Below, one piece after another: positions 1-7,492 of a DNA stretch of 64,000 bases (position 1 is the first letter of the stretch; each line of letters starts with the position of its first letter). The position numbers and the translations under genes were made by a program. Source of the DNA: JANSYL01 sp965229695 (GTDB lineage Bacteria > Pseudomonadota > Alphaproteobacteria > Rhodobacterales > Rhodobacteraceae); assembly GCA_965229695.1 (NCBI GenBank), contig OZ245921.1, positions 868,001 to 932,000 on the forward strand. Direction: 5' to 3'. The notes beneath the pieces are model-generated. The model worked only from the letters and a program-made list of their open reading frames with translations. It ran no database searches and had not been told where the DNA came from.

Positions 1-715
1 AATCATAGGTGGCGCGCATGATCTTGTTCCACAGATCGCGCGCCTGAACCGTGTGATAAACCTTGCCATCAAAGACCAAATCCCAAGGCCCGTCAGCGGC
101 CACCGCTTCCATAAACGGATCGGTCACCAGGACCGAGACATTGAACATGCGCAGCCGCGCAGAATCGGACTTGGCGCTGATGAAATCCTCAATATCCGGG
201 TGATCGCAGCGCAGCGTCGCCATCATCGCGCCCCGGCGCGATCCAGCCGACATGATCGTGCGGCACATCGCATCCCACACATCCATGAAGCTCAACGGGC
301 CTGAGGCATCCGCCGCCACCCCGCTGACCGCCGCGCCTTTGGGACGGATGGTGGAAAAATCATACCCGATCCCCCCACCCTGCTGCATGGTCAGCGCGGC
401 TTCTTTTAGGTTTTCGAAGATGCCCGCCATGCTGTCGGGCACGGTGCCCATGACAAAACAGTTGAACAGCGTCACCGACCGTCCGGTGCCCGCGCCCGCC
501 ACGATCCGTCCGGCTGGCAGATACTTGAAATCCTCCAGCGCGGCATAAAAGACCTCTTCCCAACTCGCTTTGTCGTCTTCAACCTCGGCCAAGGCACGCG
601 CGATCCGTCGCCAACTGTCTTCGACGCTTAGGTCGATAGGGGTGCCATCCGCCTCTTTCAGGCGGTATTTCATGTCCCAAATCTGTTCTGCAATTGGGGC
701 GGCGAAGCGGGTCAT
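1..715 (-). CDS. nrdJ: Adenosylcobalamin-dependent ribonucleotide reductase (class II), N-terminal part
   Basis: Reduces ribonucleotides to deoxyribonucleotides using a radical generated from coenzyme B12. Only the first 238 codons are present; the gene runs off the left edge. Translation on the minus strand begins MTRFAAPIAEQIWDMKYR and contains TLFNCFVMGTVPDS, carrying the N-terminal redox cysteine typical of reductases, then MQQGGGIGYDFSTIRP and SAGSRRGAMMATLRCDHPDI, both characteristic of the class II/class I catalytic barrel. The ATG at 715 is chosen because the MTRFAAPIAEQIWD beginning matches the known start of this family in Rhodobacteraceae. The upstream spacer holds two NrdR-box-like sites, and the repressor gene nrdR is elsewhere in the window. 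Confidence 0.9.
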   Translation of the reverse strand, partial: MTRFAAPIAEQIWDMKYRLKEADGTPIDLSVEDSWRRIARALAEVEDDKASWEEVFYAALEDFKYLPAGRIVAGAGTGRSVTLFNCFVMGTVPDSMAGIFENLKEAALTMQQGGGIGYDFSTIRPKGAAVSGVAADASGPLSFMDVWDAMCRTIMSAGSRRGAMMATLRCDHPDIEDFISAKSDSARLRMFNVSVLVTDPFMEAVAADGPWDLVFDGKVYHTVQARDLWNKIMRATYD

Positions 716-833
716 GTCGGGCGGTCTCCGGCAGGCGTGGCAGAGCGGCAAGATAGCGTTATGTTCAGGGTCGTTCAATTGTCGTGGCGTGCAAGCTGGT
801 CAGACGCGTGAGGCCCTGACAGGACGCAGCCAA

Positions 834-849
834 CAACAATAGGTTGCAG
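834..849. promoter_or_regulatory. Candidate NrdR box 1
   Basis: CAACAATAGGTTGCAG matches 8 of 10 positions of the NrdR core CwATATaTwG (known consensus acaCwAtATaTwGtgt). It lies exactly 31 bp, about three helical turns, from the second box, which is the usual tandem spacing. It sits about 120 bp upstream of nrdJ. Confidence 0.55.
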
Positions 850-864
850 CTTAGCACGAGCGGC

Positions 865-880
865 ATACAATATCTAGATG
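865..880. promoter_or_regulatory. Candidate NrdR box 2
   Basis: ATACAATATCTAGATG matches 9 of 10 core positions of the NrdR consensus. Together with the site at 834-849 it forms a tandem pair in the spacer between nrdJ (minus) and the DUF1489 gene (plus), so repression could reach both promoters. Confidence 0.6.
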
Positions 881-894
881 AAGATAGGGATTCT

Positions 895-1344
895 GTGGGT
901 AAATCTGTGGGCGACTTGGGGACAATCAATCTGATCAAACTCTGTGTCGGGGCCGAGCGGGTGGAGGATTTGATCGATTGGCAGGCCTCGGCCCACGCCA
1001 AGGGGCCAGACGGGCTGCCGCGCCATATCACCCGCATGTGGCCCAAGCGTGCGGATGAGTTGCTGAATGGCGGATCGCTTTATTGGGTGTTCAAGGGTGT
1101 GGTTCTCTGTCGCCAGACGATCCTGCGCTTGGATGAGGTCGACCGTGGCGATGGCATTGTGCGTTGTGGTATCGTGTTTGACCCGCAGGTCATCCGCGTC
1201 GCCGCAACCCCGCGCCGCCCGTTCCAAGGTTGGCGCTACCTAAAGCCCGAGGATGCGCCGCGCGATCTCAGCGGTGGACGCGCGCGGGATGAAACCCTGC
1301 CCCCCGCGCTGGAAAGCGCGCTTGCGGAAATCGGAGTGCTTTAA
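895..1344 (+). CDS. DUF1489 family protein
   Basis: A conserved alphaproteobacterial protein of unknown function, 149 aa from the chosen start. The family signature INLIKLCVGA is near the N-terminus and the region HITRMWPKRADELLNGGSLYWVFKG follows; no catalytic motif is recognised and there is no signal peptide or membrane segment. The open frame extends upstream to a TTG at 844, but that would translate through the NrdR-like sites. GTG at 895 is preferred because AGGGA at 886-890 stands four bases before it. The gene faces nrdJ and converges on hisG, with stop codons overlapping. Confidence 0.75.
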   Translation: MGKSVGDLGTINLIKLCVGAERVEDLIDWQASAHAKGPDGLPRHITRMWPKRADELLNGGSLYWVFKGVVLCRQTILRLDEVDRGDGIVRCGIVFDPQVIRVAATPRRPFQGWRYLKPEDAPRDLSGGRARDETLPPALESALAEIGVL

Positions 1345-2033
1345 CCCGCGCCGAGCCGCTGTAACAATTCTTCCAGCGACGCACGCTCGGCCTTACCCCA
1401 AGCCGCGCGGCGCGACCGGAACAGGGTTGCTTCGGACCGGTGGATCAGCCCATCGTCCAAGAGTTTCAGATGGTTCGCGCGCAAGGTTTCCCCGGTCGAG
1501 GTAATATCGGCGACCGCCTCAGCCGTGCCATGGGCCACCGTGCCCTCGGTCGCGCCTTGGCTGTCGACCAATTGATAGTCGGCCACCCCGGCATCCCGCA
1601 GAAACTCCCGCACCAAGCGGTGGTACTTGGTGGCGATGCGCAGACGGAACCCATGCTGACGCCGGAACGCGGCGGCAACAGCATCCAGATCATCCAGGCT
1701 GCTGACATCGATCCAGCACTTAGGCACCGCAATGATCAAATCAGCATGGCCAAAGCCCATCGGCGCCAAGGTCTCGACGGTTTGATCCCAAGCCGGGATG
1801 CGTTCTTGCACAAGATCGCTGCCGGTCACGCCCAAATGGATGCGCCCCGCCGCCAGTTCGCGCGGGATTTCCCCCGCGCTCAGCAGCATCAGTTCGACAT
1901 CCGCGCCGGCCACCTCAGCGGCGTATTCCCGGTCGGTCCCCGTGCGCCGCATTTCCAGCCCGCGCTCAGCGAACCAGGCAAAGGTCTTGTCCATCAACCG
2001 CCCCTTGGACGGAACACCGAGGCGCAAGCTCAT
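1341..2033 (-). CDS. hisG: ATP phosphoribosyltransferase catalytic subunit, short form
   Basis: First step of histidine biosynthesis: ATP + PRPP to phosphoribosyl-ATP, in the cytoplasm. The 230-aa length is that of the short form, which lacks the C-terminal regulatory domain and needs HisZ. The opening LRLGVPSKGRLMDKT and the PRPP-binding stretch EAVADITSTGETL (about residues 172-184) are diagnostic. The start ATG overlaps the hisZ stop (ATGA), so it is the last gene of hisS-hisZ-hisG and translationally coupled. Confidence 0.96.
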   Translation of the reverse strand: MSLRLGVPSKGRLMDKTFAWFAERGLEMRRTGTDREYAAEVAGADVELMLLSAGEIPRELAAGRIHLGVTGSDLVQERIPAWDQTVETLAPMGFGHADLIIAVPKCWIDVSSLDDLDAVAAAFRRQHGFRLRIATKYHRLVREFLRDAGVADYQLVDSQGATEGTVAHGTAEAVADITSTGETLRANHLKLLDDGLIHRSEATLFRSRRAAWGKAERASLEELLQRLGAG

Positions 2034-3139
2034 GTCGCATCCTCATCGGCCAGGGCCACGAGCAATTCGGGCCGGATCACGCCGCCGACGGCAGGGCATT
2101 CGCGCCCTGCCCCCAACACGCGGGTCAGTGCATCATAGCGCCCGCCCGATGCCACCGGCGGCAGATCGGGGCGGCGTGGGGCCAGGAATCCAAAGACAAA
2201 CCCGTCATAGTATTCCAACGTCGTGCGACCAAAGCTTGCCTCAAAACTCAGCGTCTCGACCGCGATACCGGCCTTGGCCAGCGCCTCCATCCGGGCGGCG
2301 AAACGGTCAATCGCGGGGCCAAGCCCCGGCAGGTCGACGCAGACATCGCAAAGCTGTTCATAAGCTTCGGGCAAGGTGGCGCGGACGCCCAAGATCACCG
2401 AAAGCACCTCGGCCTCGGCTGCGGAAATCGCTGGGGCGGCGCGATCGGCAACCAGGCTGTCCAACCGATCTGCGATATCCTGGGCCGACCGAAGGCCGAT
2501 CTCGGGGCCCGACTCCGCGATGAGTGCCGCGGTACCGCGGCTTTGCACCGCATCGATCAGGGCCTCCCGCGCTTCGCTGGGCGGGGTGCGGCCGGTGTAA
2601 CGGTCCAGAATGGCGCGAAAGCGTCGGGGCCGCCAAAGGTGGCGTCTGAGCGCGGCTTTACGATCCTCGGTCGTGCTAAGCGTTTCAACGGCCGCCAACA
2701 AAATGCTGATGTCACCGGTGACGGGCCGCAGATTGAAGGGCGTGAGCACCTGGGAAAACAGCGCAAAAACCTCGGCATCCGCCGCGACACGCTGGCCGCC
2801 ATCAAACAGCTCATAGCCCAACTGCAGGTATTCATTGGGCCGCCCAGAGCCAGCGGGCTGTTTGCGGAACACCTCGCCCAAATAGGTATAGCGCGCCGGG
2901 TCCGCGCCATTGGCCATATGGCTTTGCACCACGGGCACGGTGAAATCCGGGCGCAGCATCATCTCACCGCGATCGGGATCGTCGGTGACATAGGCCCTGG
3001 CGCGGATATCTTCGCCGTAAAGGTCCAGCAGCGTTTCAGCAGGCAGCAAAAGATCAGCCTCGACCTGGGCCGCGCCCGCGTCGACAAACATGGCCTGAAG
3101 GCGTGCCGCCTCGGCCCGGACCGTTGCCTTATCACTCAC
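2030..3139 (-). CDS. hisZ: ATP phosphoribosyltransferase regulatory subunit
   Basis: HisZ is a class II aaRS-like paralogue of HisRS that forms a hetero-octamer with short HisG and gives it activity and histidine feedback control. The 369-aa protein shows the HisRS-like fold (MMLRPDFTVPVVQSHM, RYTYLGEVFRKQ, FGRTTLEYYDGFVFGF, ASGGRYDALTRVLG) but is much shorter than HisS and has no anticodon-binding domain. GTG start overlaps the hisS stop by four bases. It sits between hisS and hisG, which agrees with its role. Confidence 0.94.
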   Translation of the reverse strand: MSDKATVRAEAARLQAMFVDAGAAQVEADLLLPAETLLDLYGEDIRARAYVTDDPDRGEMMLRPDFTVPVVQSHMANGADPARYTYLGEVFRKQPAGSGRPNEYLQLGYELFDGGQRVAADAEVFALFSQVLTPFNLRPVTGDISILLAAVETLSTTEDRKAALRRHLWRPRRFRAILDRYTGRTPPSEAREALIDAVQSRGTAALIAESGPEIGLRSAQDIADRLDSLVADRAAPAISAAEAEVLSVILGVRATLPEAYEQLCDVCVDLPGLGPAIDRFAARMEALAKAGIAVETLSFEASFGRTTLEYYDGFVFGFLAPRRPDLPPVASGGRYDALTRVLGAGRECPAVGGVIRPELLVALADEDAT

Positions 3140-4617
3140 GAATGGCGATCCAATAGGGCGCGAGTTTGCGCAACCAGGTCAGCCAGCGGCACCTCGATTT
3201 GGGCCGGTTGGCTTTTCCATTCTTCCAGCGTCGCCTCTTGTGCCAGTTTCGCGCCCAGGATCAGGTCTTTCAGCTGAACCACCCCGCGCGCGGCTTCGTC
3301 CGAGCCTTGGATGACCGCGACAGGAGAGGCGCGTTTGTCGGCGTATTTCAACTGGTTGCCGAAATTCTTCGGGTTGCCGAGGTAAACCTCCGCCCGGATG
3401 CCCGCGTTGCGCAGCTCGGCTGCCATGCGTTGGTAATCGGCCATCCGATCCCGATCCATGACGGTGACAATCACCGGCCCTTGGGTCGTGCCGCTCAGCC
3501 GCCCTTTCATCCGCAGCGCCGCCAGCAGACGGTCGACACCGATGGAAATGCCCGTGGCGGGCACCTCCTGCCCGGTGAAGCGCTTGACCAGATCGTCATA
3601 GCGCCCGCCACCTGCAACCGAGCCGAACTGGCGCGGACGGCCCTTTTCATCGGTAATCTCAAAGGTCAGTTCAGCCTCATAAACCGGGCCGGTGTAATAA
3701 CCGAGGCCACGCACGACCGAAGGATCGATGAGGATGCGATCGGGGCCATAGCCTTGGGCATCGAGCAGGGATGCGATGGTTTCAAGCTCTTCCACGCCTT
3801 TGGTGCCATTGGCCGAGCCCGCCACCAATTGGCCCAAGCGCCCGATGGTCTCGGCGGTATCGCCGCCCCGTCCATTCACGAAGCCAAGCAGCAGTTCCAC
3901 CTGGTCTCGCGCAAGCCCGGCCCCTTTGGTGAAATCCCCGCTTTCATCCTGCCGTCCTTCGGTCAAAAGGGCCATGACGCCTTCGTCACCAAATTTGTCA
4001 TGCTTGTCGATGGTGCGCAGAACGATGCCGCGAACGGCCTCATGCTCGGGTGTGTTGGGCAGGCCCGCGGCCTCCAACACGCCGTCGAGCACTTTGCGGT
4101 TGTTCACCCGAATGATGTAATCGCCGCGCGGAATGCCAACGGCCTCCAGCGTTTGGGCCAACATGCCGCAAATCTCGGCATCCGCGGCCACAGAAGGCGC
4201 GCCAACCGTATCGGCATCACATTGGTAAAACTGGCGATAGCGCCCCGGCCCTGGCTTTTCATTGCGCCAGACCGGACCCATCGTATAACGGCGATAGGGG
4301 CTGGGCAGATCGTTGCGAAACTGCGCGGCAACCCGCGCCAAAGGGGCGGTCATGTCGTAGCGCAGCGCAAGCCACGACCCATCCTCCTCAAAGGCGAAAA
4401 CGCCTTCGTTCGGGCGGTCGACATCGGGCAGGAACTTGCCCAGCGCCTCAACCGTTTCCACGGCTGAGGTTTCCAGCGGGTCGAAGCCATGGGCGTGATA
4501 AACCTCGGCGATCTGGCGCAGCATCTCGGTGCGCTCGGTGACTTCGGCGCCGAAATAATCGCGAAAGCCCTTGGGCGTCTCCGCCTTGGGGCGCGGCTGT
4601 TTTTTGATCTTGGCCAT
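3136..4617 (-). CDS. hisS: Histidyl-tRNA synthetase
   Basis: Charges tRNA-His with histidine. From ATG at 4617 the protein is 493 aa and starts MAKIKKQPRPKAETPKGFRDYFG. Class II motifs are visible: TAPLARVAAQFRNDLP and YRRYTMGPVWRNEKPGPGRYRQFYQCDAD (motif 2), the histidine-binding RGLGYYTGPVYEAEL, and VAGGGRYDDLVKRF with GISIGVDRLLAAL (motif 3). A longer open frame reaches 5004 but overlaps the divergent slyX and has no homologous sequence, so it is not used. The length and insertions fit the divergent alphaproteobacterial HisRS type, which is of interest with the tRNA-His found at 43760-43836. Confidence 0.95.
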   Translation of the reverse strand: MAKIKKQPRPKAETPKGFRDYFGAEVTERTEMLRQIAEVYHAHGFDPLETSAVETVEALGKFLPDVDRPNEGVFAFEEDGSWLALRYDMTAPLARVAAQFRNDLPSPYRRYTMGPVWRNEKPGPGRYRQFYQCDADTVGAPSVAADAEICGMLAQTLEAVGIPRGDYIIRVNNRKVLDGVLEAAGLPNTPEHEAVRGIVLRTIDKHDKFGDEGVMALLTEGRQDESGDFTKGAGLARDQVELLLGFVNGRGGDTAETIGRLGQLVAGSANGTKGVEELETIASLLDAQGYGPDRILIDPSVVRGLGYYTGPVYEAELTFEITDEKGRPRQFGSVAGGGRYDDLVKRFTGQEVPATGISIGVDRLLAALRMKGRLSGTTQGPVIVTVMDRDRMADYQRMAAELRNAGIRAEVYLGNPKNFGNQLKYADKRASPVAVIQGSDEAARGVVQLKDLILGAKLAQEATLEEWKSQPAQIEVPLADLVAQTRALLDRHS

Positions 4618-4806
4618 GGTGGGCTCTGTCCTGGCTCCGGGGTTCGCGCCCCCTTTACCGAGGGGCGTAGAGCGGGGCAAGGCAGCGCTTGCGTTTGAAG
4701 GCGACCCGGCGCGCCGCCATCGCCAACCTGCGTTTGAACGGTTTTCCTTGATCCCAAGCACGCCCAAGGCCAAATGACAGCGCGTTCCGGCAGAAAGGCC
4801 CGCAGG

Positions 4807-5010
4807 ATGACCGATCAAACCCATATCGAAGAGCAGGTCGCCCATTTGACCCGGACGGTCGACGATCTGTCCGAGGTGGTGGCGCGCCAACAAGCCGAGA
4901 TTGATCGCCTGACCCGGCGGGTTGAAATGCTGATGTCGCGCGAGGCCGAACGCGAAGCGGCTGAAGGCGGCACCGTACCTTTGGCCGATCAACGCCCGCC
5001 CCATTGGTGA
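4807..5010 (+). CDS. slyX: SlyX family protein
   Basis: Small cytoplasmic coiled-coil protein (67 aa) of unknown role. It shows the family pattern: IEEQVAHLTRTVDDLSEVVARQQAEI as a heptad-rich helix and the C-terminal PPHW. The upstream ATG at 4774 would add 11 residues (TARSGRKARR...) unlike the family, so 4807 is chosen. Divergent from hisS across about 190 bp. It is followed at once by a pair of perfect palindromes. Confidence 0.85.
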   Translation: MTDQTHIEEQVAHLTRTVDDLSEVVARQQAEIDRLTRRVEMLMSREAEREAAEGGTVPLADQRPPHW

Positions 5011-5015
5011 GCAAG

Positions 5016-5060
5016 CCGTTTTTCGCGCGAAAAACGGACCGGAAAACGCGCGTTTTCCGG
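5016..5060. repeat. Two tandem perfect 22-bp palindromes
   Basis: Positions 5016-5037 read CCGTTTTTCGC followed by its exact reverse complement. After one A, positions 5039-5060 read CCGGAAAACGC followed by its exact reverse complement. The two share the CGCGCG centre and have swapped T and A tracts. They begin six bases after the slyX stop, so a transcription end structure is possible, but two neighbouring perfect palindromes also resemble a REP-type element. Confidence 0.9.
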
Positions 5061-5096
5061 CGCCCTGTCTGGCGGCGCTTCGCCAGGACTAATCTT

Positions 5097-5124
5097 GGAG
5101 ATGCGTATTTTTGGAAAGATGAAG
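5097..5124 (-). repeat. Gene-end motif CATCTTT..CCAAAAATACGCAT, copy A
   Basis: Read on the minus strand, this contains CATCTTTCCAAAAATACGCAT. It closely matches the copy at 49793-49816 and is related to those at 32108-32130 and 43679-43700. It lies between the palindrome pair and the DMT transporter gene. Confidence 0.6.
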
Positions 5125-5178
5125 GGAATGGGTGCGCCATGGCGTGACAAGCGCCGCGTGCCATGACAGACCGATGAC

Positions 5179-6093
5179 ATGACGCGCACGGCTGACAGAC
5201 CTTTGTTGGGCATCCTGTTGATGCTTGGCTTTTGCACGGTGATCCCGTTTGCCGATGCTTTGGCCAAGCTTCTGGGCGGTGAATTTCCCCTCATGCAGTT
5301 GATCTTGGTGCGATTTGGCACCCAGGCCTTGTTGTTCGTGCCGATTGCCCTGGCGGCGGGTCATGTTCTGTTCCCATCACGGCGAGTGGCGGGGCTAACC
5401 CTGGCGCGGACGGTGTTGCAGATGATGGGGCTACTGCTGATGTTTTCCGCCTTGCGGGTACTGCCCCTGGCCGATGCCGTAGCCATTGCCTTTGTCATGC
5501 CCTTCATCATGCTGCTTTTGGGCTGGTGGTTTTTGAATGAGGAGGTTGGGCATCGCCGTTTGATCGCCTGCGCGGTGGGCTTTGTCGGCACTTTGATGGT
5601 GGTGCAGCCAAGCTTTGCCGCTGTCGGCTGGGGCGCCTTGCTGCCCCTGGGCGTGGCGGTGGTGTTTTCGGTCTTCATGCTGGTCACGCGCCAGATGGCA
5701 AAAGATATCGACCCGATGGCGTTACAAGGGGCCTCGGGGCTGATGGGGCTGCCTTTGATCCTGCCATTGGTGTTTCTGCCCATGGCTGAAAGCGCGCCTT
5801 TGGTCGGATGGGTCATGCCAGCCGCTGATCAGCTCTGGTTGTTTGTGGCTTTGGGTATTTTTGGCTCCATCGGCCATTTGCTGATGACTTGGAGCTTGCG
5901 TTACGCCCCGTCCGCGACCCTGGCTCCGATGCAGTATTTGGAGATCCCCATCGCCGCGCTGGTTGGGCTTTGGATGTTTGCCGAGTTTCCCAATGGTTTA
6001 GCGCTTTTTGGCATTTTGGTCACCATCGCGGCAGGGCTTTACATCGTCGCCCGCGAACGCGCGGTCAGCCGCGCCGCCGGGGCCGAGGTGTAA
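5179..6093 (+). CDS. DMT superfamily (EamA) transporter
   Basis: Inner-membrane permease of the drug/metabolite transporter superfamily, 304 aa with about ten hydrophobic segments arranged as two EamA repeats. The first repeat has LGILLMLGFCTVIPFADALAKLL and FVMPFIMLLLGWWFLNEEVG; the second has GWGALLPLGVAVVFSVFMLV and TLAPMQYLEIPIAALVGLWMF. The substrate cannot be read from sequence. Its 3' end overlaps the convergent monooxygenase gene by 29 bp. The conserved FLNEE motif at the end of the first repeat supports the family call. Confidence 0.85.
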   Translation: MTRTADRPLLGILLMLGFCTVIPFADALAKLLGGEFPLMQLILVRFGTQALLFVPIALAAGHVLFPSRRVAGLTLARTVLQMMGLLLMFSALRVLPLADAVAIAFVMPFIMLLLGWWFLNEEVGHRRLIACAVGFVGTLMVVQPSFAAVGWGALLPLGVAVVFSVFMLVTRQMAKDIDPMALQGASGLMGLPLILPLVFLPMAESAPLVGWVMPAADQLWLFVALGIFGSIGHLLMTWSLRYAPSATLAPMQYLEIPIAALVGLWMFAEFPNGLALFGILVTIAAGLYIVARERAVSRAAGAEV

Positions 6094-7249
6094 GCGCCGG
6101 CATTGGCGGCACCAAATCGCCGCAGACCAGCCGGGTGAGCACGCGCGGCATGGGCGGCATCTGGCTAAGTGGCGCCAGGAAATAATCCCGCAGCAGTGGC
6201 AAAATGCGGCTATCGGATTGGTATTGCGGGGTGAAGGCTGCGCTCAGCGCTTGATAGGCTGCGATATGCCAACGGCGCGCGCCCGCATAAAGACGCAGCG
6301 CTTCCTCCCCCCGCCGCTGCCGCAGCGCCAGGCGCAGGGCTTGGGCATCCAACAGCGCCATATTGGCCCCCTGCCCCAGTTGGGGTGAAGCGCGATGGGC
6401 GGCGTCGCCTAGATGCACGATGCCGGAACCGTAGGGGCGCGACAGACTGCCATGGGTGTAGCTGGCAAAGGTGAAATCCGCATGGGTCAGCGTCTCGGGG
6501 AAAAACGGGGCCATTTCGGGCCAAAGCATCAACGCCTCCCGCCGCAGATCGGCCATGGGCCGGTCGCGCCAACTGGCTTCGGCACTTGCAGGCAGGGAAT
6601 AGAAAATCGCGGCCAGCTTGGTTTCCGGCGCTTCGGGCATCGCGCCGATGGGCAGAACGCCCAGCATTTTATGGGCGCCGAGATAGCGTTGGGTCAGCCG
6701 GTTCTCGGGCAAATCGCTGCCCTTGGCCCAAGGCACCGTCGACCAAATTGCCCCATACGACAGAGGCCGGGCCTTGAGTGGAGACAGACACGATCCCGCG
6801 CCGCTGGCATCGACAATCAGGTCAAAGGGCCCGTGCCGCGTATCCTCGCTCAGCAGATACTGCCCGGCTCGGCCAATGATCCGCTGTCCCGGGGTGAGTA
6901 TCGCGCCCGAGGCCTTGGCCGCCTCCAAAAGCACGTGAAACAGCGCCGCGCGGTGGATAGCCAGGCCCTGCCGCTCGGGGTCGGCCCCGTAAGAAACATT
7001 CAGCACGGTTCTTTGGTGCTTGGCTTCATGCCCGATCATCGAGATTAGCGATGCACCCAAGCCCCGCGCGGCACGGCCTGCGGAAATCTCATCCAGAACC
7101 GACAGGCCAACCGGTTGCAGCACCAGACCCGATCCGATCGGTTTGGGCGTGTCGAATTGGTCAAACAAAGTGACCTCATGCCCGTCCTGGGCCAAGCCCG
7201 CCGCGGCAGACAGTCCACCAATCCCCGCGCCTGCAATGCCAATTTTCAT
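6065..7249 (-). CDS. FAD-dependent aromatic monooxygenase-like protein
   Basis: Flavoprotein monooxygenase of the UbiH/salicylate hydroxylase superfamily, 394 aa. The N-terminal GIAGAGIGGLSAAAGL binds the FAD ADP moiety (GxGxxG), followed by VTLFDQF with the ribose-binding acidic residue. The late GDAAHRASPQLGQGANMALLDA is the second FAD motif. These enzymes hydroxylate an aromatic ring using NAD(P)H and O2; the substrate is unknown. An RBS-like GGGGGACAG precedes the ATG. No pathway neighbour helps narrow its role. Confidence 0.8.
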   Translation of the reverse strand: MKIGIAGAGIGGLSAAAGLAQDGHEVTLFDQFDTPKPIGSGLVLQPVGLSVLDEISAGRAARGLGASLISMIGHEAKHQRTVLNVSYGADPERQGLAIHRAALFHVLLEAAKASGAILTPGQRIIGRAGQYLLSEDTRHGPFDLIVDASGAGSCLSPLKARPLSYGAIWSTVPWAKGSDLPENRLTQRYLGAHKMLGVLPIGAMPEAPETKLAAIFYSLPASAEASWRDRPMADLRREALMLWPEMAPFFPETLTHADFTFASYTHGSLSRPYGSGIVHLGDAAHRASPQLGQGANMALLDAQALRLALRQRRGEEALRLYAGARRWHIAAYQALSAAFTPQYQSDSRILPLLRDYFLAPLSQMPPMPRVLTRLVCGDLVPPMPALTPRPRRRG

Positions 7250-7492
7250 CTCTGTCCCCCACCTGCCCCGAAACGATAGCCCAGCTGACGCAACAGTCGC
7301 TGCGACAGGTGCGCGCCGGGGTTGTGCCGCTGGCCCGCTGGGCCTATACCCCGCGCCATGTGGATACGGGTGATCATCGGTCGAATTACTGGCCCGGCGC
7401 TCCTGAGCTGAGCTGCCGGGTTGATAGGTGCTTGAGCTATCGCACCGCCCCTCCTATTCCCAAACACACTTGCCAAGATGAGGAGCGCCAAG

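Noticed and set aside
3166..4467. A 433-codon open frame antisense to hisS.
   Set aside because: Long antisense frames are common in GC-rich DNA. This one lacks domain features, while hisS on the other strand is certain.
7246..7491. An 81-codon minus-strand frame ending inside the monooxygenase start (ATGA-type overlap).
   Set aside because: It has no family features and extends into the ileS coding sequence. The overlap alone is not enough to call a gene.
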